Positions 23,631-34,955 of a stretch of DNA of 64,000 bases are shown piece after piece. Both the position numbers and the translations under genes were made by a program. The stretch's first letter is position 1; each line of letters opens with the position of its first letter. The stretch is taken from assembly GCA_015183035.1 (NCBI GenBank), contig JACZZP010000010.1:248001-312000 (forward strand), in the 5' to 3' direction. The DNA is from Meloidogyne chitwoodi (Eukaryota > Nematoda > Chromadorea > Rhabditida > Meloidogynidae). The notes beneath the pieces were generated by a model. The model was not told the DNA's origin. It made no database searches and saw only the letters and a list, made by a program, of their open reading frames with translations.

Positions 23631-26195
23631 ATGCTCTTCCGCTGCCTGCATCCAATGGAGCTCGACACCGGACCTTGGCCAAAAAAGTCTTCAATTCTGT
23701 GCTCTCTGCTGCTGCTTTCTACGTTCTTTGTGCTTCAAGTAACCGGACTGACTGAAATCGTTGGACTTGGCAATCACACGCTGCTGAAGGACGGTAAAGT
23801 GATTCTCAACACGAGCAAGGACTACAACTATGTTCCCGTCAAGAAGAGCATCGACTTTAACGAGCACAAAATTCTCTTTCCGGGTTCCTGCAATGTTACA
23901 ATCAAAGATGGCTTTATGTAAGAATATTTTGTTTATTTATTTTTAAATTAAATAGTTATTAATTTTTCCAGTGAACTTAAGTACGAAGGCAAATTATGCA
24001 CTGTGGATCTGCTTAGTGACTTCAATGACAAGATAAAGTTCAAGGCCGAAGTGAGAGACAAAGCAGGGCTCAGCAAGTGTCTTGGTGATTACAGAGAAGA
24101 AAGCCATTTGAATCTGTGAGTCATTTTTCTTAATTTATTTTTATGATTTAAATTTGTTTTTTAGTCTGCCCTTCATCTACAGTAAAACCAACAAAGAAAT
24201 CAAAAGATTCAGCAAAAATGGTCCAACTCTGAATGGAACCTGTAAAAAGGAGAAATGTAAAGAGGCAAAAGGCGGCGAATGCTTGAATGGGACGTCTCTT
24301 GAAATTTCATGGCATAAAGAACAAGACGACTATATTGCTTACATCCATTTAAGTATAATACATACCTTTAAATATTGATTCCTATATAATTATTTTAGTT
24401 CGCGAACTAGCGGAAGGCTTGAAGATAAAGGGGGAAGATGTCAAAGACAGGATGATTTTCGATTTGGAGATAAGAGCGAAAGAGGGTTTCACATTAATCA
24501 ATACTACAGAGGATGATACTTACGATACTTTAAAGAATGCTCTTTGTGCTCCAAAAAAGAAAACAATCATCGCCAAAACAACTGCATGGACAATCAACAA
24601 TACACTTCTAAAGGATGAATATTTGCTTGTCTTCAGCATGCTTCCAAATGTTTTTAAAGTATACAATCGATACAGACTCAATGATTCTATACCATCAGGA
24701 CCACCAAAATGTGAGATCTTCATTCAATTTGTAAGTTTTTAAATTTGTAAAATAAATCGACTAATTTTATTTTTATTCAGAATACTAAAGACTATCGTTT
24801 ACTTACTGCCACTCCTCCAACTACAACACCATCAACAACAACTCAAACTATTACAACAGAAGCTTCTTCAACGACAACAATATTCTCTTCTACAGAATCA
24901 GAACAGATCACAACAACGACAAAATCTCCAACGACAAAACTTCAAACGACAACACGTCCAACAGAAAGAACATGCCCAATAGAATCCAATACATTTCTCA
25001 TTGTGATGCTTATAATTGGCTGGCTCCTTGTTGCTGCGTTTCTGTTGTGTGTTGGTGCCTTTTGTATATACCGCTGGATGGAAGAGAAGGAAAGGAAGGA
25101 AAGGAGGAGGAAAGAAAAGGAAGCGTTTGTGCCAAAGCCTGAACAAACAGAGGAACAGGCTGAGGAAGAACATTTACGTACGGTATATGATACGGTATTA
25201 AGAAATAAGGGCATGAAGACTCATGGAAGTTTTGGAACATGGAAAAAAACTGTTAGTTTATTTTTAAAAAATTTATTCATTCAAAATATTTCTTTTTTTT
25301 AAGAGAAACATAAGGTTTAAAGAGAATTTTCACTTAGAAATGAAGCATCCCAAAATATATCAAAAAGAATATGTGCCAGAACTGACTGATAAGGGCTTTG
25401 CAGTTGTTGGGACATTTGAGGAGTGGTTCAACAAGGTAAAAAGTTTTTTTAAAGAATTGAATTATTATTTTATTTTTACAGAACAAGTCTGCCACTGCTA
25501 CATCCACCATGATTGAACAGCCGCCAACGACGACAAAAACGGCTTTGGGAACTGATAAATCTGCGGTCGACAAAGGCAAATCAACAAAAACTGCGCTAGA
25601 CGCCGAGAAGCCCACAACCACGGTCATCGAAATGCCACAGAACGCTGAGGAGTCAAAAGCTGAAGGAGCGGCATTGGGGAAGGCAAAGTCAGATGAGAAC
25701 GGAGAGGTGAAGTCCAAAGCAGAGAATGATGCATAAGATGGGCCAAGTATCTAGAATGAACACAGACAAGAGGGATTAGATGATAATAACAATAAATATA
25801 TTCTCTTATAAAAATATGTAATTGTTGTTCCGTAAATATTGTTAATTATTGTTCCCCTATATTCCCCTAAACTATATATATATTTGTATACTTATTGTTT
25901 CTATTGTATGTATTATATATATTTGTATTTGATTGTATATATGTTGTAAATGTATAATAAATAAATAAATTTGTTGAATGTTTATTTAATAATTTAGGTA
26001 TTAACATTAGATTTTAATTTGTAATAAGTACCACTGATTTTATAAGATATTAATGGTTTTGTAAGCTAAAGAGATTGTTCTGTTTTAAATATATTTTTTT
26101 AGTATTTTTGTTGGACGAAAGTCTGTGTCGTAGTTTTGGTTTTTTTAGTCTTCGACGTTTACACATTTTCTTTGATTCTCATAGATTTAGTCAAG
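23445..26195 (+). repeat. inverted segmental duplication, left copy
   Basis: Similarity to 45275-47870 on the opposite strand covers the proximal promoter, the whole membrane glycoprotein gene and about 450 bp of 3' flank. That flank includes TAAGATGGGCCAAGTATCTA just after the stop and GTCTTCGACGTT near the far edge. Introns are conserved in position. Confidence 0.85.
23631..25736 (+). CDS. type I membrane glycoprotein, copy 1 (unknown family)
   Basis: Seven exons (23631-23917, 23972-24115, 24165-24352, 24399-24730, 24781-25251, 25304-25435, 25482-25736) encode 602 aa. A hydrophobic signal peptide (SILCSLLLLSTFFVLQVTG, residues about 21-39) is followed by a Cys-containing ectodomain with many Asn-X-Ser/Thr sites. 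Then come a Thr/Ser-rich mucin-like stalk, one membrane segment (FLIVMLIIGWLLVAAFLLCV) and a charged cytoplasmic tail. Exon 6 repeats a tail motif ending exon 5 (Y...KG...GTF..W). I do not recognise the family. It is paralogous along its whole length to the gene at 45782-47633 and lies in an inverted duplication. Both copies are open, suggesting both are functional. Confidence 0.85.
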
Positions 26196-27464
26196 AAAGG
26201 TTTAAATAATTAAAATAAATTTTTTAACTCCGAAGATTAGTCAAATACTACTTTCAATATTAAAACAAGATCAAAAGCCTTTGGATGGAAATTATTGAAT
26301 TAATTCTGAATTTTTATTTGGGCTAAAAACTTATTTAAGCCCACCCAATTCAACGAACACGAATATTTACATCCCTTGCTAGTGTTGATATTTTGGTTTT
26401 CGATTAACTGGGTTGATTCCCTTATTTTAATCTTTATGACTAATTTATTTATAAAAGAAAAGAGAAAAAATGGGGGGCACAGCTGACCATGAATTTGTGA
26501 TTGAAGGATTATTGAGCGTTCTGCTTCGCTTGTATATTAAACTAAAAAAATTAGTTTAACTTTTTGACAAGCAACAAAATTTAGTTTTTAATATAACATC
26601 AAAAATTTATTTTTTAATTTTCCCCTTCCCTCTCAATTTTAAATATAGAGAAAAATAACTTATGTTAGACATAATACTCTAATTTAGTTCTTTTTTAATC
26701 TATTAGGTACTACTTGAGTCTAGAAATTTTTTCATTGGGGAATGGGACTGAAATGGTTGTTTTTGCTTGTGGTTTTGTTGATTTCTTTTATGCAACTATT
26801 TATAAATTATTTTCAGAGAAAGAGTGTAGAGTTTTAGTTATTTTGACACTTGAGTCTCTTCTATTTGTTTTTTATTTATTTTTTGATTCAAAATTGAGGA
26901 TAAACAAACAAAAAATACAAAAAGATAAGCAAAGATAAGAAAAAATTAATCCTACTCTAATAGGTCTGTGGTCATTTGGTCACATGCCTTCTATTTTAAT
27001 GAGTCATTCCGCAATATTTTCTCTAATTAAAAATTTTAAAAACTCTTTAAAAACCTTTAAATAAAAAAAAACCTAAAAGCTCTTTTTCTTCTTTTCTTCA
27101 TTCCTATCAATCAATCAGCCTGCGTAACCAATTTACTACTACTATTTTTGCTTTTTGTCGCCACACATATATAACCCGTTTTTTCAACATTTGCGATCAA
27201 TCGCTTCGCATTGATTAAATATATTTTTATTTTTAAATTAAAAAAAATATTTTAATTTTCTTACTCAAGTCCTAAATATTTTAACAAAAAAAAGCAAAAA
27301 CACCCATACCAGTCCCTTTCGGCGCGTACCTTGCACCGAACTGTACCTAATGAATTGGACTTATTTTTTACTTTAAATTTTACGTTTTAAATATTTATTT
27401 TTCTCATAATTTTTCTTTTATTAAAATTTAATTTTAGGTGTATAATTTATTTAAATAAACACTC
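25737..27464. other. intergenic: 3' flank of glycoprotein gene, then unique AT-rich DNA
   Basis: Up to about 26195 the sequence is duplicated downstream of the second glycoprotein copy and includes AATAAATAAATAAA, a likely polyadenylation region. Beyond that I see no gene; an ORF at 26714-26938 shows no protein-like features. Promoter elements of the transthyretin-like gene probably lie in the last few hundred bases. Confidence 0.5.
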
Positions 27465-28826
27465 ATGTTTGCCTATATTTGTGTTGTTTTATTTTTATTT
27501 GCTGCGAAAACGAAAGCAACAAATAAATGTGTTTGGGTAAATTAAATCTTTTTTAATTTAAAAATTAAATTTTGTTTAAATAAGTTCATTTTTTGTTTAA
27601 AATTATTAAAAAAAAATTTTTAAAGGTTAGAGGGGCTGTTTTATGCCAAAAAGATGCTTCTAAGCAATTTAATGTTGTAAGTATTTTAATTAAAAAATTT
27701 AATTTTTTAACTTTTTAAGGAGATTAGAGCATACGACAGGGATGGTTATAAAATTTTACAAGCATTTGATCCTGATGACCTTATGGGGTAAACAAATAAA
27801 TTAAAAAAAATAATTTTAAAATTAAAATTATTTTCAAGTGTGACATTTACTGAACCTGATGGAACTTTTCAATTGGATGGGTGTGGTTCAGACTTTAATT
27901 GGTTTCCTGGAATTGTAAATTATTTTTTATATTTTTTAAAGATGAAAAATAAGTTTTTTTTATTAAAACTACAAAAAACAAAAATTTAAAAATGTTGGGA
28001 GTTTGGTGGAGTCGAACCCACACCCTTAACTCCTCCAGGCGAACACACTACCAATTAACCAAGCTTTAACTTAAAATAAACCTTCTTTTATTAGCTATAT
28101 TTTAATATTTTTATTTCTTTTTTTAAAGCCAAACAACCCTGATCCTTACATTACAATTCGCCATTATTGTAACAGTGAGAAAGGAGAGACTCTAGTGCTC
28201 CCTGAGTTCAATACTTTTGTGGTATGAATTTAAATAAATTTAGAAATATTTTAAAAATATTTTTAAATTTATTAAATAATTTTAAATAGTAAAAAAAAAT
28301 TTTTTTTTTTAGCCAAAAACCCACGATGTTGGTATAATTGTTTTGGACTCTAAAAAGACTCCAAATGTCCCAGTCACTTTTCCAACTTTGAACAAACCAA
28401 GGCATAAACTAGCTGAATCTAGTGAAAAAAGAGAAGGAGAAAATTTGGTAAAAAAATAAAATTAATTTTCAGACTCAAATGTCATTTTTTCAAATTTTTA
28501 ATTTTTTCAATTTACAGTCGCTCAATCATTTGCTTATTAAAGAGGATATTTCTACTAAAAATAGTTCGAATCCGTCTGTTTTGTGGGACTCTTCTTCTAT
28601 TGAATTGAGCGATTCTGACTCTAATGGTATTTTTTAAAATTATTTTTTTAATTAAAAATTGTCAAAATGGTAAATTTCAAAACGTTAAAAATTTATTTTT
28701 TATTAAAAAAAACTTTTTTTAATTTAAGAAAATAAAACATCTACTTATGAGGAACGCCTGCCTAATTTGACAAAAGCAAAAAAATTTGATAAATCAATAG
28801 AAGTTTTGCCTACTGATGACAACTAA
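27465..28826 (+). CDS. transthyretin-like secreted protein with long C-terminal extension
   Basis: Eight exons (27465-27536, 27626-27676, 27720-27787, 27839-27914, 28129-28221, 28313-28447, 28518-28626, 28729-28826) give 233 aa. A signal peptide (MFAYICVVLFLFAAKTKA) precedes the nematode transthyretin-like domain: VRGAVLCQKDA, VEIRAYDRDG, FDPDDLMG, PDGTFQLDGCGSDFNW, then DPYITIRHYC. This family is nematode-specific and extracellular, with members studied in apoptotic-cell recognition and in host interaction. Typical members are about 130-150 aa. Here some 75-80 extra residues, Ser/Glu/Lys-rich, follow the domain. Intron 4 contains a tRNA-like sequence. The start ATG directly precedes the signal peptide. 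Confidence 0.93.
27994..28072 (-). tRNA. tRNA-like sequence (degenerate, intronic)
   Basis: The minus strand reads TTGGTTAATTGGTAGTG (A box) and GGGTTCGACTCCAC (B box). GTGG/CCAC form a short T-stem, but the stem lacks one C relative to a normal tRNA. It lies in an intron of the transthyretin-like gene, on the opposite strand. Confidence 0.4.
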
Positions 28827-30917
28827 ATTTTAATTTAAATTTTATAAAAGGTCGATTTAAAAAAAATTGGAAAAAATTTCAAAAAGGTCAAAATTAAAAA
28901 TGGTCAAAATTAAAAATGGTCAAATTTCAAAATGGTCAGAACTTAAAAATATTTTTATTTGTATCGACCTTATATATTTATATACATTTTTCTTTTAAAT
29001 TTTATTTTAAAAGCATTTAACTTTAATTTTTCTGTATTTTAACATTTACTTATACCTATATTTAAATTTAATTTTTTTTAAATATTTATTTTATGTGTAA
29101 AAATATTTAAATAAATAAAATAAATTATAATTTCTTTAATTTTATTTTTTTTAAATTTAATTTTAATTTTTTTCTATTATATGACTTGCGCAATATTTAA
29201 CATTTTTAGTGAAAAAATCCTGCTGATTTACAAAAAATATATTTTTTAAACAAATAAACTTAATGGCCAAAATAACAATAATATTTTTTACATTAACAAA
29301 AATATAACAACAAAAAAATTTAAAAAAAAAATTTTTTTTTAAGGTTTAAGCAAATAAAAGTTGATTTAAACAATGTCTCTCTTAATATTGCATACTCTTT
29401 TTCTTTTCTCTATTCCACTTAATTTATTTTTAAACAAGAGAGACAATGTTCTCTTCCGGAAAAAAGGTGTGAATATATTTTTGTATTATACTTGGAAAAA
29501 TGTAAATATTTTTGTTTGTTCCTTTAAATTTATTATGCAAATTAAATAAAGTTGAGTAAATTGAGCAAAAATAAAATTTATTAAATCAGATTTTTTGGGA
29601 CGTTTTAACGCGAACAAATTAGACAAGTTTAAATGCCCATAAAATTGCCAAATGGGCACTTTGAACAGTGAAAATTTGCATAATTATTTTTAATAGTATT
29701 AAATAAATTCTCTATAAATTTTAGAATTTTTGGTTAAGTAGAACTAAAGTTATGGTTAAAAAAGCAAAAATATCAACTAAAATTCTGATTTTTTGACTAT
29801 AAATTCTGAAATATTTAATCAAAAATTCTGAAATTTTTATTAATCTTAGCTAAAATATTTAAAAATATTTTTGCAAAATTTCAAGTTTTTAGAGACATTT
29901 AGGGCTGTTTTATAGACCTCGCGACAAAACGTCCACTTTTCTGTGCTTTCAGAATTTCACTTTTTTCACAGCTTTAATTTTAGGAAATTTAATATATTAT
30001 TTTTAAAAATTTCCCTTTATTTTTAAATTAATCTTAAATAATTTATTTACAAAAAAGGGCAATCCTACTTAATTTTTTCCAATTATTCTTGACCTTATTA
30101 AACTTTTTTCTTTTTTTCGCGCAAACAAACAAATAAAAAAATTTTTTTTGCCAATGCTTAAAGTATATTTTTTTATTTTTTAATCTACCTATTTTATTTA
30201 TTTTATTCTTGAGAAAAAGAGGAAAAAAATTTTTTAGAAAAATCGCGCACTCCCCCCACTTTTTATTTCTTCTCTTCTTCCATATTTTGAAGAGGGAGAA
30301 GAACATTATTAAGTAGAGGTAAAGGAATTATTTTAATAATAAAAGAAAAAATGAACGGAAAAATTGAAAAAAAAATTTTTATAATAATTTTTTTCTTCTC
30401 TATTTGTTTTTGGTCAACAAATACTTAATTTTTATTTATTTATTTATTTTAGTCAAGTTCGATACTACGAGAATTTTTTTCTTTTTTTTCCTTTTCAGGT
30501 ATGGCAAACAGAAAAAGAATCTTTCCGTTCTCTTTTTCCTCTTTTATTAAATTATATTTTAACAAATAAATAATTTTTAATAAATAAATACCTGTGTATA
30601 CGGTTTTAGTCAAAAGTATAAAATTTTTCAAAATGGTCAAAGTACAAAATGGTCACTGGACGAAATGGTCAGAAATAAAAATTTTATTTTTTTTGGCGAA
30701 ATGAGTATTTTGTTACGAATTTTAAATTTATCTAAAAAACATTTTATGAAAATAATAAAAAAAATTGGTAAAATATATAGCCTCTAAGAAAAGGTAAATG
30801 AGATGAAATTTTTTATTATAAAAAATGCCAAAAAAATTTAACAAAATTATTTTTTAATATAAATTCTGGAATTTGTTGGAAAAAGATATGATAAAAAATT
30901 AAAAATATTTATAAAAA
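28827..30917. other. convergent intergenic region with repeats
   Basis: It separates the 3' ends of the transthyretin-like and zinc-finger genes. It contains ATGGTCAAA-type fragments (28870-28942, 30632-30672), a copy of the GGACGTTTTAACGCG repeat (29598-29934) and long poly-A/T tracts. No gene was seen. Confidence 0.55.
29598..29934. mobile_element. GGACGTTTTAACGCG element, copy 1
   Basis: The 337-bp unit starts GGACGTTTTAACGCG and ends CGCGACAAAACGTCC, so the termini are short inverted repeats. A near-identical copy lies at 31120-31454 and a 5'-truncated one at about 31916-32103. Similarity to copy 2 continues for some tens of bases beyond the right end. Confidence 0.65.
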
Positions 30918-33900
30918 TCAATTTGCGGCTCCATTTTTATTTAATAATAAAATTTGATTATTTGAAGTTCTTTCTTCTGTTAAATTTTTATTATTTTGTT
31001 GAAAAACGTCGTTTTTAACACCCAACATAACGCCAAAGCGTAGAAAAAGACCTGAAAATGATGAAAAGTAAATTTTTAAAAATTTTTTAATTTTTTTAAG
31101 CTCAAAAAATATTTTTTGAGGACGTTTAACGCGAACAAATTAGACAAGTTTAAATGCCCATAAAATTGCCAAATGGGCACTTTGAACAGTGAAAATTTGT
31201 ATAATTATTTTTAATAGTATTAAATAAATTCTCTATAAATTTCAGAATTTTTGGTTAAGTAGAACAAAAGTTATGGTTAAAAAAGCAAAAATATCAACTA
31301 AAATTCTGATTTTTTGACTATAAATTCTGAAATATTTAACCAAAAATTCTGAAATTTTTATTATCTTAGCTAAAATATTGTAAAATATTTTTGCAAAATT
31401 TCAAGTTTTTAGAGACATTTAGGACTGTTTTATAGACCTCGCGACAAAACGTCCACTTTTCTGTGCTTTCAGAATTTCAAACTTTTTTCAGCTTTAATTT
31501 TAGTAAATTTAATATATTATTTTTTTTAAATATATTTAATTAAAATAAAATTTAAAATAAACCTCTAAACCGTTCAAGTTCAGAACGTGTTTCAATTAAT
31601 TCTCTTTCTTTTTCTAATAATCGTTGTTTTTCTAATAAACAATTTTGACAGTTAAATAATGAAAATTGGGGAAGAAATATATTATTATTATTTATTTGTT
31701 GTTGCAAAGGAGAAATTGTAGAAGAAGAAATATGTTCTGGAATTAATGAATTTTGGGAGAAATCAACGGATGTAGAGGTTGAGGAACACGCTGAGGCTGA
31801 AGAGGAACATAATGAAGAAGAAGTGGAAGGACAAATTGGTGATGGTTTTTGTGGGCTTAAAAATAGAAAAAATGGGTAATATTATTTTTTTTAATTTTTG
31901 ATTAGACTAAAGATAAGATTTTATAAAAAACAAAAATATCAACTAAAATTATGATTTTTTTTGACTATAAATTCTAAAATAATTAACCAAAAATTCTGAA
32001 ATTTTTATTAGGGTTAGCTAAAATATTTAAAAATATTTTTGCAAAATTTCAAGTTTTTAGAGTCATTTAGGACTGTTTTATGAGCCTCGCGACAAAACGT
32101 CCACTTTTCAATACGACCAAAAAAATCATTAATTTACCTAGCTGATGAATTAAAATAATTATCAGTAGCGAGTAATTGTAAAATTTTATGTTGTTGAGAA
32201 AAATCATTATTAAAAGTATCAAAAATAGGCGGTGGTTGTGGAGGTTTTTCCTCTACCTCAGTTTTTGTTGTATTACTGTCTCTTAAATGCATTAATGTCC
32301 AATGATAGAGATAGGCACTCTAAAAATAAGGGGAAAATTAATAAAACTAAGAACAAATCAGAATAAATTCAGAATAAATAAGAAAAAAATATCAGAATAA
32401 ATAAGAAAAAAATATCAGAATAAATAAGAAAAAAATCAGAATAAATAAGAAAAAAATATCAGAATAAATAAGAAAAAAATCAGAATAAATAAGAAAAAAA
32501 TATCAGAATAAATAAGAAAATAATCAGAAAAAATTTTAAAAAATCAGAAAAGTTCAGAAAAAATTTAAAAAAAATCAGAATAAATAAAAATAAAATTACA
32601 AACTTGATTTGCAAACTTTTTTGGACAGAGAAGACAAGGAAAAAGTTGTTGTTGTACTTGTTCATTATTATTTTGACAAATTCCTCCACCAATATTAGAA
32701 ATAAAAGAAGAAAAAATATTTTGTTTAGATATTGCTATTAAATTATTTAAACGATTTAAATTTATTTGTTGTTGGGATATTTGTGGTAAAGGAAGTGAAG
32801 ATAGTTGTGGATTTATGGCTTTAATTTGATGGCAAATTGTTGGAGAAGTGTTTAATTGTTGCAATTCTTTTGAAGAAGATGAAGATATTGAAACGTTTAA
32901 AGCCTTTAAAAATGAAAATTTAAAAAATTTAATTTTCAAAAATTAATTTAAAAAATTTAATTCTAAGGGTGGACGTTACGGCGCTGACTTGTAAAAATGT
33001 TAAAAGTCAACATAGAAAAGTCTACTTTTGCAGAGATATTCTTAAAAGTGAAAACTAACTTGACTAAAAATTTCATATTTTTTGGTTTGATATTACGGGA
33101 GTTATAAACGAAAATTTGATGAGAGGTTTTTGAAGGTGTACTTCGATATTTTTAATCATAACTTTTGCAATAGAAGATATAAAATTCTGAAATTTATAAA
33201 ATAGTTAGAAAACACTTAGATGAATATCTAATAAAAATTTTTAAATTTATGCTAAAAAATAAATATTTTATAAGCCAGCACCGAAACATCCATTTCCCAA
33301 CTTACTTGCTCATTTTGTTTAGAAAATTCCAGGTTTTGTTCATTATTATTTTCATCACCAGTTTTATTAGAATAAGTCATCATTTTTGTTGCAATTTGAT
33401 CATCCACAAGTGTTGAACTATTTGAAGAATTATTTTGAGAAAATAAAGAATCTTTACGTTTTGAATACCTATTGAAAATTAAAAAATTAAAAAATTTATT
33501 TGTCTATTTTTATACCGTTTATTTCGTCTGACAACATTTTCTGAAGAATTTTTGCAATTTAGAATGTGTCCTTTCAGTTCAACTTCGTGTTGAAAACATT
33601 TTGAACATCTTCCACAAACAAAACTTCTGTCAGAGTGAATTTTTAAGTGACGATTCAAATCTAAAAAATATTTAAATAATTTTAAAAAAATTATAAAAAT
33701 AATACCAAATTTAAAAATAAAAGTTTTTGAACAAAGAGAGCATTTATGAGGTCTTCCACCTTTATGTATCATTAAATGTTGTGTCAAATGTCCTTTTTGA
33801 AAAAATGCCTGAAAAGAAAAAAGCTGCAAGAGTCAAAAAAGTTGAATAAAAGGAAAAATAAAGAGTTGATTAAATAGTGAGTGTGGCTCAGTTGGTAGTG

Positions 33901-34955
33901 ATTTCCACTACAGGGGAAGGGTTGTGGGTTCGAATCCTATGCGTGTCAATTGATTTTATTGGTCAAGTAAAAATTAGTTGTTTGCTCAAACTTGTGTTCT
34001 TCCATAAGAAAAAATAATCGTGTACATAAATGTCAGTTTTAAACTTTATTTTCTTTAAATATACCTTTGCACAAACAGGGCAAACATGTGAACGTTCTCC
34101 ATTATGCCACAAATAATGTTTCTTTAATAATTGCCTTGTCCCAAATTCTTTACCACATTTTTCTAAAAAATAATAATCTTACATAAATAAAAATAAATTA
34201 ATTTACCGCATTGATGTGGCTGTTCCCCCGAATGAATACGTAAATGAGTTGCCAACTCTCTTTTAACACTAAATTTAGCTGAACATTGATTACAACAATA
34301 TTGAGGCCTATCTCTGTGGGTATTTGTATTGTGCAATTCTAAATGTTCTCGGCTATTAAAAATACGACCACCGGGACATTTTTTACAGGTTAAATCTGAC
34401 AAATTAATTAAAAGTTGATGGTGATTTTGTGGGGGAAAAAAGGCGCTTGAAGGAGATATGGGTAGATTAGATGAAGAAGAGATTGTTGGTTGTTCAATTT
34501 CCATTGTTTCTTGCTGTTCTGACTGTTTAAAGAAAAAAATTTTTAATTTAAAAAATTTGTAATTAAAAAATTCCAGTTCCGGACGGTTCAGTGCCAACAC
34601 TAGAGGTGCTGGCACTGAAGTGTCCATCTTCTTTTAGAGGAAAAACAGAATTTTTAAGAAAATCAGAATTCTTTAAAAAAATATCAGAATTTTCTAAAAA
34701 AAAATTCTGATTTTTCTTGTATTAAATTAATTTTAAACAAACCTTTAAATAATTTTCCTCTTCATTTTCTTTTAAACTTTTAATCTTTCCATTCCCGTTT
34801 TGTTGGTGTTCTTCAATCATATGTTGCTCCAATAAGTCCATTGAATGAAAAGAAGTTCTTGGGCATAAATTACATAAATAGGCACAACAACAATCAAGTT
34901 TTAAAGTTGGAGGAAGCAAAGAAATTGTTTCGGTCGTTTCGGTGCCGTCGCTCAT
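30918..34955 (-). CDS. C2H2 zinc-finger protein with eight fingers
   Basis: Ten exons (34955-34743, 34522-34207, 34162-34065, 33808-33706, 33660-33516, 33468-33306, 32903-32604, 32319-32138, 31855-31563, 31051-30918) encode 648 aa. Two N-terminal fingers (CNLCPRTSF, CKKCPGGRIF) precede four linked canonical ones: CCNQCSAKF...HLRIHSGEQPHQ, CEKCGKEF, CPVCAKAF...HLMIHKGGRPHK and CSLCSKTF...HLKIHSD. A C2HC-like CGRCSKCF finger follows, and a lone finger CLLCPKKF...HWTLMH about 140 residues on. The linked block suggests sequence-specific DNA binding in the nucleus. A Ser/Gln-rich region and a short coiled coil (LLEKERELIETRSELERF) end the protein. I cannot name an orthologue. Introns carry a tRNA-like sequence, two repeat elements and a minisatellite. 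Confidence 0.87.
31120..31454. mobile_element. GGACGTTTTAACGCG element, copy 2
   Basis: Near-identical to 29598-29934 and in direct orientation, about 1.5 kb away. It lies in the last intron of the zinc-finger gene. Confidence 0.65.
31916..32103. repeat. GGACGTTTTAACGCG element, 5'-truncated copy 3
   Basis: Only the right half is present, from CAAAAATATCAACTAAAATT to GCGACAAAACGTCC. It lies in intron 8 of the zinc-finger gene. Confidence 0.6.
32340..32520. repeat. intronic minisatellite, unit AATAAATAAGAAAAAAATAT + CAG
   Basis: About seven tandem copies of a 21-23 bp unit alternate between a long form and one lacking two bases. It lies in intron 7 of the zinc-finger gene and decays into CAGAAAAA-type sequence toward 32600. 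Confidence 0.75.
32971..33291. mobile_element. TIR element in zinc-finger gene intron (GGACGTTACGGCGCTG end)
   Basis: The left end GGACGTTACGGCGCTGACTT pairs with the right end AAGCCAGCACCGAAACATCC, an imperfect inverted repeat of about 20 bp. The 321-bp body is non-coding. It belongs to the wider group whose ends read GGACGTTTCGGTGC. Confidence 0.65.
33881..33953 (+). tRNA. tRNA-like sequence (degenerate, intronic)
   Basis: The plus strand has A box TGGCTCAGTTGGTAGTG and B box GGGTTCGAATCC, with an anticodon-like stem TTTCC/GGGAA. The acceptor arms do not pair. It is antisense within intron 3 of the zinc-finger gene. Confidence 0.45.
34573..34628. repeat. short hairpin with GGACGGTTCAGTGCC ends
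   Basis: GGACGGTTCAGTGCCAACAC is followed after a small loop by TGCTGGCACTGAAGTGTCC, a compact near-palindrome in intron 1 of the zinc-finger gene. It shares its end with the GGACGTTTCGGTGC group and may be two element ends joined. Confidence 0.55.

Noticed and set aside
26714..26938. 74-codon hydrophobic plus-strand frame
   Set aside because: Phe-rich composition typical of T-rich spacer DNA; no splice context or resemblance.
33881..33953. Functional tRNA gene
   Set aside because: A and B boxes are good but acceptor arms do not pair; kept only as tRNA-like.
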